A DNA stretch of 64,000 nucleotides, taken from contig CP137873.1 in assembly GCA_034406715.1 (NCBI GenBank), positions 806,001-870,000 on the forward strand, given 5' to 3'. Shown piece after piece: positions 37,387-48,246 of this stretch; the stretch's first letter is position 1, and each line of letters starts with the position of its first letter. Below the pieces are notes generated by a model. That model searched no databases. It was given only the letters and a program-made list of their open reading frames with translations, and had not been told where the DNA came from. The DNA comes from Rhodotorula mucilaginosa. Lineage: Eukaryota > Basidiomycota > Microbotryomycetes > Sporidiobolales > Sporidiobolaceae. The translations under genes and the position numbers were made by a program.

Positions 37387-38845
37387 GTCTTTCGTCGCTT
37401 CCCTATCTATCACCATGTTTTCTGCGGCACATGTATTTATTCGGTAGTACTTCTGTATGGCCGGCGAGCCCGTGTAAGCCACTTTGTCTCCGTCCAACCC
37501 GCGCGAAAATGCTCGCGGCCTCGCTTAGGATTCGACCGTGCTCTTGAACCGCGCTCTTGACTGCAGCGTAAAGGGACAGTCCTTCTTCTGGTGACAAGAG
37601 AGACTCTAGCTTGTCGTACAATCACTGCAGGCGCGCCGACACAAAGAGACGCTGTTGCGCCGAAGCTTGAGAAGGTCGAACCCTGCGGCGCTGTTCTCAC
37701 CGTCTGAACATGCCTGCCGCTTCCTTGCGAGTCACGCCTCTGGGCGGACTGGCACGCCACAAGAAATGTGTAGGCTTCTTCTGTTGGACGCCGTGCGCAG
37801 AGAACTGGGTTTAGACTTGCATGCGCAAAAAGTGACGTCGAGCCTCGAAAGCTCGAAAGCTCAAAAGCGAGAGAGGAGGAACGAGGGATCTATGTACGAA
37901 TCGGCAGGTAAAACCTGCGTGCAAACGGATAGGGTGAGTGAATGAGGGATCATGCCAATAGGTCCACATCACTGTTTCGCGGTCGAGTTTGGTTCGTCCA
38001 ATCCTGCTCGAGCGCCAGTCAGTCTCGACCGGCCTCGGGAATCTCCCGGTGCCTTACATGATGGAGCAGGGGAAGCAGCTCAGGAATGGGCTAAGTCCAG
38101 ATCCTCATTAGTGATTGCGTGCAAAGTGCACCCGTCAAGGTAGCAATGACCCGAGTCAGGCAACTTGCCAATCTGCAATGGCAAACTGGATACTGGCTTT
38201 CTACTCTTGTCTCTTTGGTCACCACGACAGGACATTGTGTAAGTATTGGATATGCAGTTCAGAGTAACAAAGTGACCTATGGTGGAAAGGAACAAGGAGG
38301 AGGAGAAGGATCACAAACAGGAGAAATTAAACTTGACCGAGGGGATGGTGAAGGGCAGAATGTTCGGAGAAGTATCGCTCGACTATGAGAACCGGTATGT
38401 CGAGACGGAAAAAGGGGTAATTACTGGAGCCCGTGTAAGGAAAGGAGGTGGAAGTAGAAGGTGAATGGAAGGAAGTGGGAGCCGAAGGACAGGCGGGACT
38501 CATCCCATGATCCGGACGTTGTGTTCTGTAGCCATATACACGCAAAGGCACCTGTACTGATAAGCTTGAGCGCGTGTCGGCGAAGTCGAGCGCGTAACGA
38601 CGAAAGGATCGCTACCGTCGAGGATCTCCGAAAGACTGCGCACATGAGTTTCTCAGCTCGCCGCCGACTTCTCGATCTTTCGTGGAGACTTGGCGTGTCC
38701 AGCTGCAGTCAAGCCAAAGCTCAGATCTTCAATAGCCTAATCCGAACAGCAGGTTGTCGTGCCTGATCCTTGAGTAATCTACGCCGATCATCTTCGAGGC
38801 AGTCTGCAGCCCCTCTCACCGCGCCGTGGGGGTTCCAGGACGCCG
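37387..38845. other. Gene-poor stretch with a lower-GC island
   Basis: 1.46 kb with no supported gene. From about 38080 to 38470 the composition is clearly less GC-rich than its surroundings and purine-rich on the plus strand, and an open frame (38279-38464, MVERNKEEEKDHKQEK...) crosses it. Codon content there is unlike the host genes, so the island may be a remnant of foreign or mobile DNA. I could not assign it. Confidence 0.35.
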
Positions 38846-39161
38846 GGGCGCCGATGATGGTGCCGATAATCTGTACGATGACGTTCGCTATAGGAGGGAG
38901 TTTGCAGTACTGCCCCATCTTCAAATCCCGCGCGAGGGAGAGGCCCTGCGCGCAAGAATTGTAGCCGTACAAGGTGAAGTCTGTGGCGGAGGAAAGGGCA
39001 CGCCGATCAGTTCCATGCCAAGTCTGGATCGAGCCGCTCCTCGTATACAGTATGGCGGGGTGCAAGGGAGTACCCGTCACGATGCAAGAGGAGCATTGTT
39101 GAAGCAAAACGTCAAAGCGAAACGTACACATGTTGGCCTGACTGTTGCCCGGCACGACCGC
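38846..39161 (-). pseudogene. Inverted 316-bp copy of part of the second OPT transporter
   Basis: Reverse-complement copy of 36076-36391. It spans the end of one exon (VVPGNSQANM), the whole following intron, and the start of the next exon (FTLYGYNSCAQGLSLARDLK through IIGTIIGA). I found two base differences over the 316 bp by eye, so the copy is recent. Because the intron is kept, it came from DNA, not from mRNA. At 39161/39162 it joins the fatty acid synthase relic with no spacer, so that one reading frame runs through both. Confidence 0.92.
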
Positions 39162-41890
39162 GCCTGAGCGGGTCGAAGACGGGCTGAGTACCCTGAACGT
39201 ACGCGACGCCGTGCTCGCGCGAGATGGCATCGAGCTTGTCCTGGAGGCTCGCGACTTCAGCCTTTTCGAGATCGGCGAGGCGGCTACCCTCTCGCGAGTC
39301 CTTGCCGAGGTAGCGGAGGAACAAGTTGACCTGCTGCGAGACGAAGTTGTCCTGCTTCTCCTGGGGCTTGTCGAGCTGCTCGGTGTTGATTATCATGCCG
39401 CCTCCGATGGCTCCGCCACCGCCACCACCGCCGGCGGCGCCGAGCGAGATGCCGGCCTGAGCCGCGTACGCCGAGGCGACGCTGTCGAGCCACGCCTTGG
39501 CGTCGGCCTCGCTGCCGAGACGCTCCTCCAGCTCCACCGTGAGCGCGACGAGGAGGGTGCCATCGGTACGGCCAGGTCCGAGACCGTGGGCCTTGGCGAG
39601 GTGGGCTTTCGCAGCCGAGAGGCCGAAACCGCCTGGCATCTTGCCGCCCATCATGCGAGCGACGAGGCCGGTCGTGCACTTGCCGAGCGATCCCGGGTAG
39701 CCCTGGTTGAGCGCAGCGCCGAGCTCCGAGAGCGGCATCTCCTCGCCCTTCTCCGGAGCCGAGGCGAACTCGCTTTGGAGATCGCCAAGGATTTCGTTCC
39801 GAAGAGTCGACTTGCCGCCGACGAGCTCCTTGATCGTCTTGGTGAGGGGAACCTCGGCGACCGGCTTCTTGAGCTTCTGCGCGATGATGATGCGCAAAGT
39901 GTCGACGGCCTTGAGCGGCTCATCGGCAACGGCGGCGGCGGGAGCGGCAGCGACGGGTGCGGGAGGGGGCGGCGCAGCGGCGACGGGGGCAGCCGCCGCC
40001 TTCGGGGCCGCGGCAGACGGAGCAGCGGCAGCGGCAGCGGGCGCCGGAGCGTCGTCCGTGACGTCGTCGTTCTGGTAGTAGATCTCCTTCTGGTTCTTGG
40101 CGATGCAGTAGATGGCGCGCTTGATGCCGAGAGCCGAGTCGTGAGCTTCTTATTTGAGCCTGCGGGATGCGTCAACACGTCGGTAAGGCGGAGCGGGCAG
40201 TACGCGCATGAGGTAGTGAAAGACTTACTTCTGAGTGCGGGAAGCCATGCCGGTCAGGGTCGGCGACGGGCCGAGCGCGACGAGGCGCTCAAACTTGAAG
40301 TCCTTGAAGAGGATGTCCTGAGTCTCGATCCGGCGCACGGCGAGGCTAACTGGTACGCGAGGAGCTCGACGAGGATCGCGTAACCGAGCTTGTTGCGGTT
40401 CTCGGGGGCGCCCCACCGCTCCTCGTCCCAGGCAGAGAGGATCTTGTTCGAGCGCGGCGACGAAGTCTGAGTGTGGATGCGCTCGGCGTACTCCTTGTTG
40501 ACCTCGTACGGGACGGCGGTCAAGTTGGGCATGTAGCGACCGATGAGAAGGTCGGTGTCGAAGTGCGCCGGGTTGACCTTCGTCGAGAGGTAGGTGCGGA
40601 ACGGCGTGCCACCGGCCCAGAGGTAGCGCGAGTGGAACGGCACGTCGATACCGGGGAGCGGGATCGTCGCGAAGCCGCGCTCGAGAGTGACGAAGCCGGT
40701 CTTGGCCTGCAGGTCGCGCGCCTTCTGAACGCACTCGTCGACAATCTCGCACAGGTGCTCCTTGACCTGCTCGATCAACATGGTCTCGGTGAGCTTGACG
40801 AGGTCGATCTTCTGGACCTTGAGGAAGTTGAGGACGTTGCTAAGAGAGGTGAAAGAAACCGGAAGTCGTCAGCTTTGCCGCCACGGCACGGGGAGTAACG
40901 GGAACCGTCCGTACGTCAGCCGCTGGAGAGCGACAAGGTGACCGGCGACAACGTATTACTGTCCCTCGATGTTGAAGTCGACGAGCTTAAGGAGGATGTT
41001 GGCGCGGCGCGAGGTGGTCTCGACGACCCCGCGCTCCGCGGCGTCACCGGACGTCTTGCCGATATGGCCCGGGTCGGTGGCGACCATAATGTAGCTCGAA
41101 CGGTCCATGTGGTCACGCTTGACGGCGCGCTGCATCGTGATGCCGCGGTAGACGACGTCGACGAAAACCGAGATCGGGGAGATGTCGGCGATCGAGGCGA
41201 GCGCAGAGTACTCTTCGAGCGAGTGACCCGCAAACATGCAGTTCTTGAGGAAAGGCACTTGGGTGCTTCAGGTACTCGATGCAGGCATCGCCGATGACGA
41301 CGCCTTCGCCCTCGGGGGTGTAGTCGAGGGTCGCGAGCTTCACGGCGAGCTGGAGTTCCGGAATGAAGATGTAGGCGCCGCCGGTCGTGTTCATCATGGT
41401 GTACGACGACTTGTCGTGGAAGCCGTAGTGCGACTCGAGCTTAAAGTGGAGGGTCGTGCCGACCTCGAGCGGCTTCGAGTCGTCGTCCAACCGGATCGAT
41501 TCCTTGGCCCGAAGGACGGCGAGCGCCTGCGGCGTCTTGATCGGGACCGAGTAGGTCGGCTGGGTGACGCGGGAGAAGGTCTGGGAAAAGTCGGTGCACT
41601 TTCCGCGGTAGAAGAACGACGACGCGACCTCGATGATCGGGATCTAGTCGTCCGACGCGGCCTCCTTGCCCTTGGCGTCGACGGACGAAGCGATGTAGAC
41701 GATGCCGCGGACCGTGATGGTCTTGCCAGTGTCGCTGTTCGTGATCGTCTCGATGCGCAACACAGTCTTGACGACATCGCCGACCTTGAGCGCGGGCGCG
41801 CCGGTGCAGACACGGAAGCCGTTCGAGAGGTGGAGAAGGTCGAGCGAGTGGCCGTCGATGGCGGGCGGAAGAACGGGGCTTCAGGATCGA
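39162..41890 (-). pseudogene. Broken fatty acid synthase fragment (DH-MPT-ACP region)
   Basis: Reading leftward from about 41890: a dehydratase/hot-dog region (LLHLSNGFRVCTGAPALKVG, VGTTLHFKLESHYGFHDKSS), the malonyl-palmitoyl transferase (FAGHSLEEYSALASIADISP, GGTPFRTYLSTKVNPAHFD), a linker, then an Ala/Pro-rich hinge and an acyl carrier domain with the phosphopantetheine-site region ELVGGKSTLRNEIL. It stops abruptly at 39162 (VQGTQPVFDPL) against the transporter fragment; the KR, KS and PPT domains are absent. It is dead: the nucleophile motif GHSxG reads GHSLE, in-frame stops lie in the dehydratase, transferase and linker parts, and a frameshift follows AYQLASP. Introns remain (for example 40149-40232), so it is a DNA-level copy. 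The working gene is not in this window. Confidence 0.9.
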
Positions 41891-42149
41891 GTGCTGGGGG
41901 ATGACAGGCCGGTCAGTGACATGCGCTTCGGAGTTCGCTCCCTCGGCCGGGCGCGCTCACCCTCCATCCCATCTTGGTGGTAAAGTCGCATGAACCGGGT
42001 TGTGCGAGCGCTGATGACGCCGGTTTGTATACAGGTGGCCTTGTCGGGTGAGAGCAGGATGTCGCTCGAGGCGAGGGTGATGATCTCGCGCGAGGCCAAC
42101 GATCTGGGGCGTCTGGGCCGAGACCCTCTCCACCACGACGGTGGTACCG

Positions 42150-42308
42150 AAGCAGCATGACCACCTGGCCCTTCCCTGTGTTATGCACGGAGCAGCGAGT
42201 CGACGTCCGTGGCGATGAACTCGCGCGAGGCGGTGTAGCAGGGCCGCGGCGGCGCCGAGGGCCGGGAGGTTGCACGGATAGTCTAGAGCTTTTTCTGCAT
42301 ATGCAGTG
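42150..42308. repeat. Repeat R, copy 1, near the 3' end of gene A
   Basis: About 160 bp similar to 49040-49206 (for example GCATGACCACCTGGCCCTT here, GCATGACTACCTGGCCCTT there), in the same orientation and at the same side of gene A and its paralogue. Both contain a GCGCGAGGCGGTGTAGCAGG block and end near an ATATGCAGTGG/CTGCAGTGGGG motif. On the minus strand it has a protein-like frame (YTASREFIATDVDSLL) broken soon after, so it may be remains of an older gene. Function unknown. Confidence 0.7.
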
Positions 42309-42466
42309 GTGTGCTCCGTCAATGGAGTGGCCCCCGGCTTGACGAGAGGACGCAGCTCCTCGTGAAAAGGTCTTCGAGAGTGGTCTTTCGGCAACCGCGT
42401 CTCTGTGCACGCATCTCTCGGCTGTTTTCTGTCAAGTTTCGGCTGCAATGACTGCTTACAGATCTC

Positions 42467-44630
42467 CTACTGCTGGCGTGCGTCGCCTCCCACCGTTCGC
42501 TTCGACCGAGACGCCAACGGCAGGTGCATGGACCCTTCGGTGCCCGGGCGAGTCGCGCGACGAGCGGCAGGCGCGCGAGCTGCCGGCTGTCGCGGTCTCG
42601 CGGAGGTAGACGCCAGCAATTTGGAGGCAGTCGCGGCGTATGAGAGGCGGTCCGGTGGCGGTTGGGCGGATGTGGGGGTGCCGAGTGTCGGCGCATCTTC
42701 GGCCGAAATGTTGCTCGGACTCGACGGGGGCTGCGGGCGCTGCGGGGATTGCTGCTGCTGTCGGAGCGACGTATCTTGCTGCTGCCCCGCTGGCGTGCGC
42801 GAAGCCGGTCTGGCCGGCTCTTTGAAAACCGGTGGCGCTTCGGAGAGCGGTTGTGGCTGCGGACGGTGTCCCATGCCTGTCGACGGTGCCCTGCTGGGTT
42901 GTTGTGACAGCAGTGCCGGCAGCGCCTGCGCTGACTTGGCCAAGTTGCGTACGCGAGCGTTTCCGGGCGTCCGTCGTCTCGGCGACGGCGGTTCCTGGTC
43001 CTCTTCCTCGCCAGGCGGAGGGCCGTCCGCAACCGGCAAACCCGCGACCCCGTCGAAATTGAGTACGCCGAAAACTCCCAGCGTTGGCGAGGGCATGTCG
43101 GTCGCGACCGTATCGGCAGTCGCGGGCGGCGTCGGCGTCGGCGACGGTTCTGGGATCGCCTGCTTCCGCAGTCGCACGGAGGTGCGGCGCGTGAATGTGG
43201 CGACTGGTTGCGACTGCGACGGAAAGAACTTGTTGTCACTGCTGCCGCGAGTCGAGACCGACGCTCCATCCGCTTCGTCGTATTCGCCGTCCCTGTTCGC
43301 ACCGTCGCTGTCCGAATCCGAATCCGAACCCGACTCCTCGCTGCGCACTCGGAAGCGCTTCCGCTCTGGGACGCCGAAGACTGCTTCTGAGTGCAAGTCT
43401 TTCCAAGGTGAAGCCTCCATCCGGCGCCTTCCCGTGACGATCCCGTTGAGGTTCTCTGGACCGGCCGCGAGAGATCCCAGTCAGCTTTGGGCAAGCTTTG
43501 GTGATACTCTGGATGCTCACCTCTTGCAACCTCCTTCTCTCCGGGCACGTATCTCCCGCTCGCTTGCTCATCACGCAGGCGGACCACCCGGCCGTGCAGT
43601 CCCATCTGCCTGACCTTCTCAAGCAGTTGCTGGTGCCTCTGCGGCGCCGCGCTTGTCGTCGATCCCGTCTGGCTGTGGCTGGAGGTGACTTGGATCTCCC
43701 AGGACATATCGGCCGAGTGACGCGCGCGGATATTCCCTTGCGAGGCAGGGACTGCGGTCGGGTTGGTAGTTCCGAGCGAGCTGAGCGTCGCCGATGCGGA
43801 GGGCAGCGTGCGGTCAAGGGAAGTTGCGGTCGAGTCGTCGGATGGTGCGGCAGAGTCGAGTGCCTGGAGCGGGCAAATGGGGTTGCGTTCGAGGATCTTG
43901 CCTTTGATCTCGTCGAGTTCGCAAACGAAGGTGCTCATGTCAAAAGGCGCTTCGGCCGCGCGCATGTCGTTCCTGAGACGGTCGAGCAATTCATGCTCCT
44001 CTTGACTTAAGAGGTGCGAGTATTTTTCGAGTCTGGACTGTCTTGACTGTCTTGACTGCGACGCAGCAGAGCTGGGTGGACCTGAGGAATCCGAGGTTGG
44101 GTGTGGTGTGCCATTGCCAGACTACCGCATTCGGCGTCAGCACGCATGACGTCTTTCAGTGTGGAAACAACTCATGTATTGAGCGCCGTCATTCTCTGCG
44201 CGCGCGAACGAGAGGAGAAGAGGCAGACGCATTGTCAGCTTCTTTCCCGCCCATCCCCCCCCCAAGTCACCGCACATCCGAGCTTCGGACCGACGGGTTT
44301 CGCGTCTGCAGCAGCGTAGATACAGCAAGGTAACGTACTCAACTTGGTCCAAGTCGAGGTCAGAGCCGGTTGCGGAGCTTGAGGGCCAATCCTTTGCGGC
44401 TGTTTCGGTGCGCCACCTATTCCCGCCGGCGCCTGACTGAACGGAGCGGGTGCAGCGCGAGCGGGTGCAGTAGTTGTAGCCATGTTGCTGGGACCGCCTC
44501 CTGCCAAGTTTGTGCCGCTCGCTGCCGTTGCTGGTTGCAGTGCTCGGGAAGTGGTCGCGTTGAGGGTGGTCGTGAAGAGGCGGCCGGACCGCATTTGCGG
44601 CCTTGATTTGCGGGTCGACAGAGACTGCAT
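42467..44630 (-). CDS. Gene A: long disordered Ser/Pro-rich protein of a divergent pair
   Basis: Start at ATG 44630 (MQSLSTRKSRPQMRSGRLFT), only 130 bp from the start of gene B on the other strand. Later exons encode a short helical part (KYSHLLSQEEHELLDRLRND), a segment with RQMGLHGRVVRLRDEQ, and then a long disordered C-terminal half. This includes the acidic SDSDSDSDGANRDGEYDEAD, the block SPTLGVFGVLNFDGV and PVADGPPPGEEEDQEPPSPR, plus Gln/Pro-rich stretches. It ends at 42467 (SKRTVGGDARQQ). The gene at 49890-51685 shares the TGRRR, SDGA...DGEY, SPxxGxFGVL and DGPPPG motifs in the same order. No known domain is visible. Basic and acidic disordered tracts suggest a nuclear scaffold or regulator (inference). 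Confidence 0.65.
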
Positions 44631-44760
44631 AAGGTGACTGGCGAGTGCAGTGCGCTACTGCGTGCGCGGAGGGAGACGGAGGACGAAAGTTGACAAGTCG
44701 GGCGTCTCGCTCTTGCTCGCCCGCTTTGCCCCTTTGCAACAACACATGTCTCGACTCATC
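44631..44760. promoter_or_regulatory. Very short divergent promoter between genes A and B
   Basis: 130 bp separate the two start codons. The paralogous pair has a 123-bp gap in the same arrangement, so a shared bidirectional promoter is likely kept for co-expression. No TATA box is obvious. Confidence 0.5.
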
Positions 44761-46294
44761 ATGGCCAAGAAGACCAAGACAAGTGCTGGACTCCCCCCAA
44801 ACACTAGTGAGCAGCATGCAGATCCCGCGGTCCCAGTCGCTTTTCGCTCACGCATCTTCCTTGCTCCTCGCTCGGAGGACAGTTGATCTGAGCAAGTTCA
44901 ACAGTGCGTCCCCGACCGCATCTCTGCGAAAAGGAGAGAAGCGTGCTGATGTTTACCCTCTAGTCCATCGCGCACTGCCGAAGTTGCACACCTACGGCGG
45001 CCTCACGTCTGACGAGCTCGACAAGCGCATTGAAACCGCCTTTCACACTACGTTCGCGTATGGAAAGGCCATGACGTGCATTGCAATTGCGCTCCCGCAT
45101 GTGCGGGACCTCGAATGGCTCTGTCGCGACTACGAGCGATACGTTGCCACCGTAATCAAATACATCGCCGGCAACTGTGCGCGCAGGATCGTCTTGTCGT
45201 TGCTCGAAGGCCGGATCATTGGTCGTAGCGAAGTGCGTTTTTTCTACTCTCTTTCATACTGTCCTGGGCTTACAGCCATTCTCCATCAGTTTGCACTCGA
45301 TCCTATCCCAACCGGATATCAAGAATTGGTCTACTGTTTTCTTGCGCTCATGCCGGTCAAACCGTTGCCGACACCCATCACCGCCACGACTCGGCTCAAT
45401 TTTGAACGCCCGGCACTGCGTATCGGCGCGAGCTTGAACAGTTCTGGCAACAGGGCGACCACCTCTTTCCAAGTTCGTCTGTCTTGCTCCTTTTTCTTTT
45501 TTTTTTTGCGCTTCCGGAGGTTGACCTTCTCTGAACTCGCGCAGACCTCGACGCAAGTCGAGAACCTCTTCACCGGCTTGCCCGACCATCTCCACCCCCT
45601 CATCCCGATCTGCGCCGGTGCCCTCCTTGCCATTCCCGTCGACGACATCGGCCTCGACCCCTCACTCCGCCGTTTCGCCTTTACCTTTGAGCGGCATCTC
45701 CTAGCCCTCGGCCATTTCTACGGCGACGACCCCATGGATGCACTCGTAGCGTTTGACACAACCCGGCGATATGGAACCTTGACCAAGCGCGTCGGCGGTG
45801 CCGGACCCAATCAGTATGGGAAGGAGGTTCCGGGGCCGATCAAGGACATCCCCGCCCCGGAACGCTCGGAGCGCGCCGAGGAGGCCATCACCGACAGGGC
45901 ACAGTACCGTCTTGGCGGTCGCTTGATCGGATCCCTCCAGCAACACGTTGACCTGGCCGCGGTCTACGACGTCGGCTACGCCGTCCTCCCAATCATCCCG
46001 GATCCGCTCATGAACGTGGCGCTGCCCGTCGGCAGCCCAGCCAAGGCCAAGCAGCCGGCGCGCGGATGGAACATCAAGGTCAGCAGCAAGCTTGACCTCA
46101 AACTCGGCAAGCTCTTTCGCGAGATCGGCTTCGAGCTGGCGAGGCAGCTAAAGTTCGGCGTCCGTCAAGGCGGCTTTGTCCTGACGGTGCCGATCACGGA
46201 GACCGACGCTCTCGAGATTGAACTCTTGCCAGACGACATCGGCCAAAGTGGAATGCGCAGCCTTGCAGAGATCCTCCACTCGGCGTCCCTGTAG
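44761..46294 (+). CDS. Gene B: unrecognised protein of a divergent pair, intact
   Basis: Four introns. Exon 1 is MAKKTKTSAGLPPNT; a tiny exon follows (IDLSKFN), then HRALPKLHTYGGLTSDELDK with helical sequence KAMTCIAIALPHVRDLEWLC. Next comes FALDPIPTGYQELVYCFLAL, and after an intron containing a T run, QVENLFTGLPDHLHPLIPIC. The C-terminal half is continuous: FAFTFERHLLALGHFYGDD, VDLAAVYDVGYAVLPIIPDP, FGVRQGGFVLTVPITETDAL and the end RSLAEILHSASL. About 460 residues; mixed alpha/beta, no signal peptide or membrane helix. Intron positions and phases match the paralogue at 51809-53379. I do not recognise the fold. The ATG at 44761 is preferred over 44746 because the paralogue's start aligns there. 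Confidence 0.75.
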
Positions 46295-46345
46295 ACCATC
46301 CCCCTCTGAACTTGAAAGCCCATCTCTCGACCCGAGTTGCCCTGA

Positions 46346-47854
46346 TCACAAGTCTGCCATCGTTGCGAGACTTGCCTGCTCTGTGCACGGCGTGTAGCTC
46401 GCCTGGGAGAAGAGTCACGGAGAATCAGTTCTGGGTAGCGGTTCTGCAGGCGGCGCAGAGGGACTCACGGCCATCCTCAAGTACGCAGGCGGACCGATTC
46501 CCGCGGCGAGCGCCTCGTCGATCACGTTGCTCAGCTTCTTGCTGAGTAGGAGCTGCCGCCGCGGCGGGATCGTGCGCGCGCAGTCGTCCGCGAGCAAGAT
46601 GTCCATGGCTTTTGAGAACCCGGTCCCATTCTCCTGATCCCTTCGGGGGATGGAACCGACCCGCTACATACCAGAGCGGTATTGACACCTTGCGGTGTAG
46701 CTTCCATTTGAGTCCGCTCGGAGCTGGTGGGAGGAGAGGGGTGTCGGTGGTCGTCGACGAGGACGGCTTGTCTGGAGAACAAACGAGCGAGACGAGGTGT
46801 CCGTTGAGGAACACGCCCGAGTTGAGCTGAACAATTTCGTTGGTAAGGAGCATTGTATGACGTGTGTTGTGTTCGGTGCGGAGCGATCGAGGTAGAGTGA
46901 TGCGCATAATGTCGCCTTGGACGATGCGCTCGCCGCCGAGCACGAGTCCGTTCGAGCCGTCCTTTTCCCTGTAGAGATCAATCTGCCGTCAGCCACGCCA
47001 GTAGTGTGAAGGAGGAAGGTGTGCGTACCAAATCCCGTACGATTCCGTGATCCTCCTGCGACACGTCTCTTCCTCTTCGCGTCTGCCGCCGAAATCTCTT
47101 GTGACAATTTCGGGGTACAGATCCTGGGCATCGACCGTCTGCTCGATCCCGGTAGCGAGATGATGGACTGTGTACCTACGCCTCGCTTGACCGTGGCGCC
47201 TGGACTCGATCACAACGCAGACGCGAGCAAGCCCGTTGCCGTCTTGGAACGGGGCAAGCTCTCCAGGCCGGATGAGGTGAGGGCGAGCCGGATTGTACGC
47301 CGGGGCCGCGGGCCGGTTGACTGGCCGCAACTGCGACGAGTTGGTCTGCGATGAGATGGGCTGCAAAGGGTCGAGCTGCGACGGGATTTGACGGGGTGGA
47401 GGAGGGATTGGCCGGCTTGACGAGACGGCGCGCTGCAGGTTGTGCGCGTTTTGCGGGTTTTGGATCGCACAAGGCAGCGCGGCACAGAAGTTCTTGAAGT
47501 GCTGGCGGAGCTCAAGCTGGGAGCGAATCTTCTTGCCTGCACGAACGATCAGGAATGCAGTCAGTGCGTGAGAGAGCGAGAGCGTCTTGAAGAGCCTCGA
47601 CTTACGCGCTCCGTACAGGTATGTATCCAGTTGCTTTTGGGAATTGTCTTTGCCGCGCGAGACCCAGGCTGAATACCCTGCGGGCCAGCCGTCGAGCGTG
47701 AACGCGGCTGGTCGAGGGAGAGTTCGTCAGCCTGTGTCGAGGTTGGACGATCCGGGAGCCTCATCTCACCGTGGTCCGCGTCTTGCAGTCCGCAAGTCTC
47801 GGCGATTGCTTGGCCCGCCACTTGCATCCATGCGCTCGCTATGTCTGCAGGCAT
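46346..47854 (-). CDS. Protein with a methyl-CpG-binding (MBD)-like domain
   Basis: Read leftward from ATG 47854 (MPADIASAWMQVAGQ). An exon then encodes LDGWPAGYSAWVSRGKDNSQ and DTYLYGA, an intron (about 47538-47604) follows, and the next exon continues RKKIRSQLELRQHFKNF. This matches the MBD/TAM pattern: GW near the start, D-x-Y-x-Y, then GKK-x-RS-x-x-EL. After a Pro/Ala/Ser linker comes a beta-rich stretch (ARVCVVIESRRHGQARRRYT, IEQTVDAQDLYPEIV) that resembles a small Tudor/chromo-like barrel (weak). Then VQGDIMRITLPRSLR and a helical end, DDCARTIPPRRQLLLSKKLS. The last exon probably ends at 46346, about 50 bp from the 3' end of gene B (convergent). MBD proteins bind DNA, often methylated, in the nucleus. 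Start and some splice sites are not certain. Confidence 0.6.
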
Positions 47855-48246
47855 CCGTTCGATCCAGGGACGCCTGGGCGGGAGGGAGTTGGATCGCCGT
47901 CGCTGGTGTGGTCAAGGATCCGGATCCGGTGCGGGTCGTCAGTGCGTCCGGCACGACGTTCGACGACAATTCCTGAGATCATGCTAGCTTTTCCTCGTAT
48001 GGTGCAAGCGAGAGCGACGGCGACTCACCGGTCCATCTCTCGACCCGGCGGCGCCCCACATGAGGCGAAGCGGCCGCAGAACTTCAAAGTGCTCTCTCTC
48101 TCTCTCAGACTGCTCTGCACTACAGAAGCAAGATGGCTCCCAAAACGCTTAAGCTTGCTAAGCGTGTGGCGAATCGAGTAGCGCAACTCCAAGGGATCGA
48201 GACAGCCCCTCCCAACTCCCCGCGGAATCGACAGATCTGAGACTCG

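Noticed and set aside
38080-38470. Retroelement remnant
   Set aside because: No reverse transcriptase, integrase or protease motif and no terminal repeats could be seen. Only the composition is unusual.
39145-40383. A 412-codon plus-strand frame
   Set aside because: Antisense of the fatty acid synthase relic, whose minus-strand frames match the conserved enzyme.
42405-43613. A 402-codon plus-strand frame
   Set aside because: Antisense of gene A. Only the minus strand shows motifs shared with gene A'.
42467-46294. Homeodomain mating-type (HD1/HD2) locus, suggested by the head-to-head gene pair
   Set aside because: Neither A nor B contains a homeodomain WFxNxR-type motif. The divergent layout alone is not enough.
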